A DNA stretch of 64,000 nucleotides, from NCBI RefSeq assembly GCF_000821305.1, contig NZ_CCXK01000013.1, forward strand, positions 186,001 through 250,000, read 5' to 3'. Below are positions 62,149 to 64,000 of this stretch, piece by piece. Both the position numbers and the translations under genes were made by a program. Below the pieces are notes generated by a model that was not told the origin of the DNA, did not search any database, and saw only the letters and a program-made list of their open reading frames with translations. The first letter of the stretch is position 1; each line of letters begins with the position of its first letter. This stretch comes from Clostridium culturomicium (GTDB taxonomy: Bacteria > Bacillota > Clostridia > Clostridiales > Clostridiaceae).

Positions 62149-62481
62149 ATGTTTAATATAGATAACGAAATATACACTTGTCCAGTTGAGGCGCTATCAA
62201 GTATTTTAGGGAAAAAGTGGGTAGCTCAGATAATATGGACTATTAAAGATAGTAAAATAAGATTTGGAGAATTACAACGAGAGTTAGAAGGTTGTAGTAA
62301 AAAGATGTTAAAGCAGCAATTAGAGCTTTTAATTGAAAATAATATAATTATTAATGACAAAAAAACTATAAATAATAGTGTTGAATCTACCTACTTTTTA
62401 AGTGATTCAGGATTATTACTGCTTCCAATTATGGAGAAGATGATAAAGTGGAGCAATAGTAATCTAGCTTGTGGTGGGTAA
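62149..62481 (+). CDS. HxlR-family transcriptional regulator
   Basis: This 110-residue regulator has the HxlR winged helix (residues 12-100: CPVEALSSILGKKWVAQIIW, then FGELQRELEGCSKKMLKQQL). The Cys near position 11 is the redox- or electrophile-sensing residue of many family members (HypR, YodB, QsrR). It lies between a flavin disulfide reductase and a CcdA-TlpA fusion, which suggests that it senses thiol stress and controls one or both. GTGGAGG precedes the ATG. Confidence 0.93.
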   Translation: MFNIDNEIYTCPVEALSSILGKKWVAQIIWTIKDSKIRFGELQRELEGCSKKMLKQQLELLIENNIIINDKKTINNSVESTYFLSDSGLLLLPIMEKMIKWSNSNLACGG

Positions 62482-62502
62482 TGTTTTATAAGGAGGTCCT
62501 TA

Positions 62503-63759
62503 GTGGGAAATATTAATTTTTTAATTGTTTTTATAGAAGGAGTATTGTCGATTTTCTCACCATGTATATTACCAATACTGCCAATTTATTTAAGTATGCT
62601 ATCTAATAGCAGTGTAGATGAAATGAAAAATTCTAAATTTAAAAATGGTGTTTTAATAAAAAACACTATCTTTTTTACCTTAGGAATATCAACGACATTT
62701 TTTATTCTTGGTTCGTCTTTAAGTTTCTTAAGTTCATTCTTTAGCACTAACAAAAATATTATAATGGTTCTTGGTGGAATTATAATATTATTCATGGGCT
62801 TATTTTACTTAGGGATAATAAAAATAGATTTTTTAAACAGAGAAAAGAGATTTAATGTTGAATATAAAAATATGTCATCTTGGTCGGCTTTTGTATTAGG
62901 ATTTACCTTTAGCTTTGGATGGACACCATGTATTGGTCCTATTTTAGCATCTGTACTTGTAATGGCATCTAGTTCTAATAGTATGGTGACATCAAATTTA
63001 TTAATTTTAGTGTATACAGTAGGTTTTGTTATGCCATTTATACTCTTATCTTTGTTTTATGGTAGACTTTTTAAAAGACTTGATAGTATTAAAAAGCATA
63101 TGAAAGAGATAAAAAAGTTAAGTGGAATAATTATTCTTATTTCAGGATTAATCATGGTTATAAATGGTTTTGTTAATATCAACTCACAATCAATGGTGAA
63201 TAAAGATGAAATAATTCAAGGTTCAGAAAGCATCACTGATGTAGAAAAACCACAGATCGATTTAAAAGAAACTCCAGAAGAAGAGCTTCTAGATGGAGCT
63301 ATAAAAAATAGTGATGAGGAAGAAAAGAAAAAAATTTCTCCTATAGATTTTACCTTATATGATCAATTCGGTAACGAACATACTCTTAGTGAGTACAAGG
63401 GGAAAACTATATTTGTGAATTTTTGGGCTACATGGTGTCCTCATTGTAGAAAAGAAATGCCACATATACAAGAGTTGTATGAAGAGTATAATGATAACCA
63501 AGATGATGTTGTAATACTTGGAGTTGCTTCTCCTAAGTTGGGAAGAGAAGGGACAGAGGAGGATATTAAGGAATATCTAGCTGATGAAGGCTTTACATTT
63601 CCAACTGTATTTGATGAAAAAGGACCGCTCGTTAATGGATATGGTATAAGTGCTTTTCCTTCTACATTTATAATAGATAAAGAAGGATATATAACAAAAT
63701 ATATACCTGGAGCAATGAGTAAAGATATTATGAAAAGCTTAATTGAAGGTGAAAGATAG
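62503..63759 (+). CDS. CcdA-TlpA fusion: membrane electron carrier with extracytoplasmic thioredoxin
   Basis: This 418-residue protein fuses a CcdA/DsbD-beta-type domain of six membrane helices (about 1-230, with FSPCILPILPIY and FGWTPCIGPIL supplying the paired Cys) to a TlpA-like thioredoxin domain (about 280-418) with Cys312/Cys315 in WATWCPHCRKEMP. Electrons from cytoplasmic thioredoxin pass through the membrane Cys pair to the extracellular domain. The start is GTG behind AAGGAGG. Its position after the thioredoxin, reductase and HxlR genes gives a complete thiol-relay module. A copy of the repeated palindromic terminator follows. Confidence 0.93.
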   Translation: MGNINFLIVFIEGVLSIFSPCILPILPIYLSMLSNSSVDEMKNSKFKNGVLIKNTIFFTLGISTTFFILGSSLSFLSSFFSTNKNIIMVLGGIIILFMGLFYLGIIKIDFLNREKRFNVEYKNMSSWSAFVLGFTFSFGWTPCIGPILASVLVMASSSNSMVTSNLLILVYTVGFVMPFILLSLFYGRLFKRLDSIKKHMKEIKKLSGIIILISGLIMVINGFVNINSQSMVNKDEIIQGSESITDVEKPQIDLKETPEEELLDGAIKNSDEEEKKKISPIDFTLYDQFGNEHTLSEYKGKTIFVNFWATWCPHCRKEMPHIQELYEEYNDNQDDVVILGVASPKLGREGTEEDIKEYLADEGFTFPTVFDEKGPLVNGYGISAFPSTFIIDKEGYITKYIPGAMSKDIMKSLIEGER

Positions 63760-63786
63760 CTGGATATTTTAGGCATCATTAAGATG

Positions 63787-63830
63787 GGTTGCAAAATGAT
63801 TAAAAAAATCATTTTGCAACACCTTTTTTT
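63787..63830 (+). terminator. Palindromic terminator (copy 2 of the repeated sequence)
   Basis: GTTGCAAAATGATT (63788-63801) pairs with AATCATTTTGCAAC (63807-63820), then ACC and a run of seven T. The core is identical to the stem at 57426-57477. Confidence 0.93.
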
Positions 63831-63932
63831 ATTTGGAGAAAACTTATAAGTAAGGAGTTGTTTGTAATTAAAGAACATAAATATATGTGATTAATATAAT
63901 AATTATAACAGTAAATTTAATAGGAGATATTT

Positions 63933-64000
63933 ATGGCTTTCGGCAAATTAGAATTTCAATTGTATTTAGGAGAAGAATCTTTGCCAGTTACTGAAGCTGA
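63933..64000 (+). CDS. Partial gene cut by the window edge
   Basis: An ATG at 63933 behind TAGGAG opens a frame encoding MAFGKLEFQLYLGEESLPV and a few more residues before the window ends. The beta-strand-like start could belong to a spore or cell-wall protein, but 22 residues are not enough to name it. Confidence 0.55.
   Translation, partial: MAFGKLEFQLYLGEESLPVTEA

Noticed and set aside
63441..63878. A 145-codon minus-strand frame over the TlpA domain
   Set aside because: It is antisense to the thioredoxin fold and crosses the palindromic terminator; there is no start signal.
1..64000. Phage, plasmid or integrative element content
   Set aside because: I found no integrase, terminase, replication, relaxase or transposase gene and no attachment-site duplication next to a tRNA.

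Overview
The window is AT-rich, densely coding DNA with Shine-Dalgarno starts (GGAGG), many U-tailed hairpin terminators, CotF-type spore coat proteins, rubrerythrin, an LPxTG surface protein and an L-box riboswitch. Together these indicate an anaerobic, spore-forming low-GC Firmicute, most likely Clostridium sensu stricto or a close relative. I saw no rRNA, tRNA, CRISPR array, prophage or intact insertion sequence.

Region 1 (1-15.8 kb) is a complete glycyl-radical-enzyme microcompartment locus of the choline type (GRM1-like). It holds two paralogous DMT-type permeases and a small coupled ORF, then shell proteins, two aldehyde dehydrogenases, CutC (choline trimethylamine-lyase), CutD (its radical SAM activase), EutS/EutP/EutT/EutJ/EutN/EutQ-like accessory proteins, PduL phosphotransacylase and further shell proteins, closed by a strong terminator. 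Choline would be cleaved to trimethylamine and acetaldehyde. Acetaldehyde would be oxidised to acetyl-CoA, passed to acetyl phosphate by PduL, and then to acetate and ATP. Three CCCC..GGGG dyads sit at promoters. One is centred in a 20-bp -35/-10 spacer, the layout of MerR-family control. The first aldehyde dehydrogenase has Ser where its paralogue has the catalytic Cys. No alcohol dehydrogenase lies in the operon.

Region 2 (16-34.9 kb) is mixed: a decayed flavoprotein gene, a divergent AraC regulator/GH2 glycosidase pair, a coiled-coil protein followed by a decayed ATPase gene, small proteins, a PAS/GAF sensor kinase whose original 5' end carries a nonsense codon, a PTS-IIC-like permease, a GIY-YIG-like protein, a stop-riddled intergenic stretch, a MATE transporter, an iron alcohol dehydrogenase, a GH3 glycosidase and a membrane-anchored phosphoesterase.

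Region 3 (35-48.5 kb) has two CotF-type coat proteins, two UBA-like/DUF4342 proteins (one in an operon with an OmpR/EnvZ-type two-component system), remnants of a sugar/nucleoside ABC transporter, an LPQTG-anchored LamG-phosphoesterase, a membrane M28 peptidase, a rhodanese lipoprotein, a lysine riboswitch in front of an NhaC-family transporter, and a tandem pair of secreted paralogues.

Region 4 (48.5-64 kb) has a Gfo/Idh/MocA oxidoreductase pseudogene, a tRNA-dihydrouridine synthase, archaeal-type GatD/GatE, an aldo/keto reductase, a PHP-domain protein, rubrerythrin, Hsp20, and a redox/sulfur block: two YeeE/YedE halves, thioredoxin, a flavin disulfide reductase, an HxlR regulator and a CcdA-TlpA fusion. 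A gene cut by the window edge ends the sequence.

Several genes carry premature in-frame stops, so part of this region is decaying. The most biologically interesting content is the choline microcompartment locus with its probable MerR-type control, its Cys-to-Ser aldehyde dehydrogenase and its vestigial EutT-like protein.
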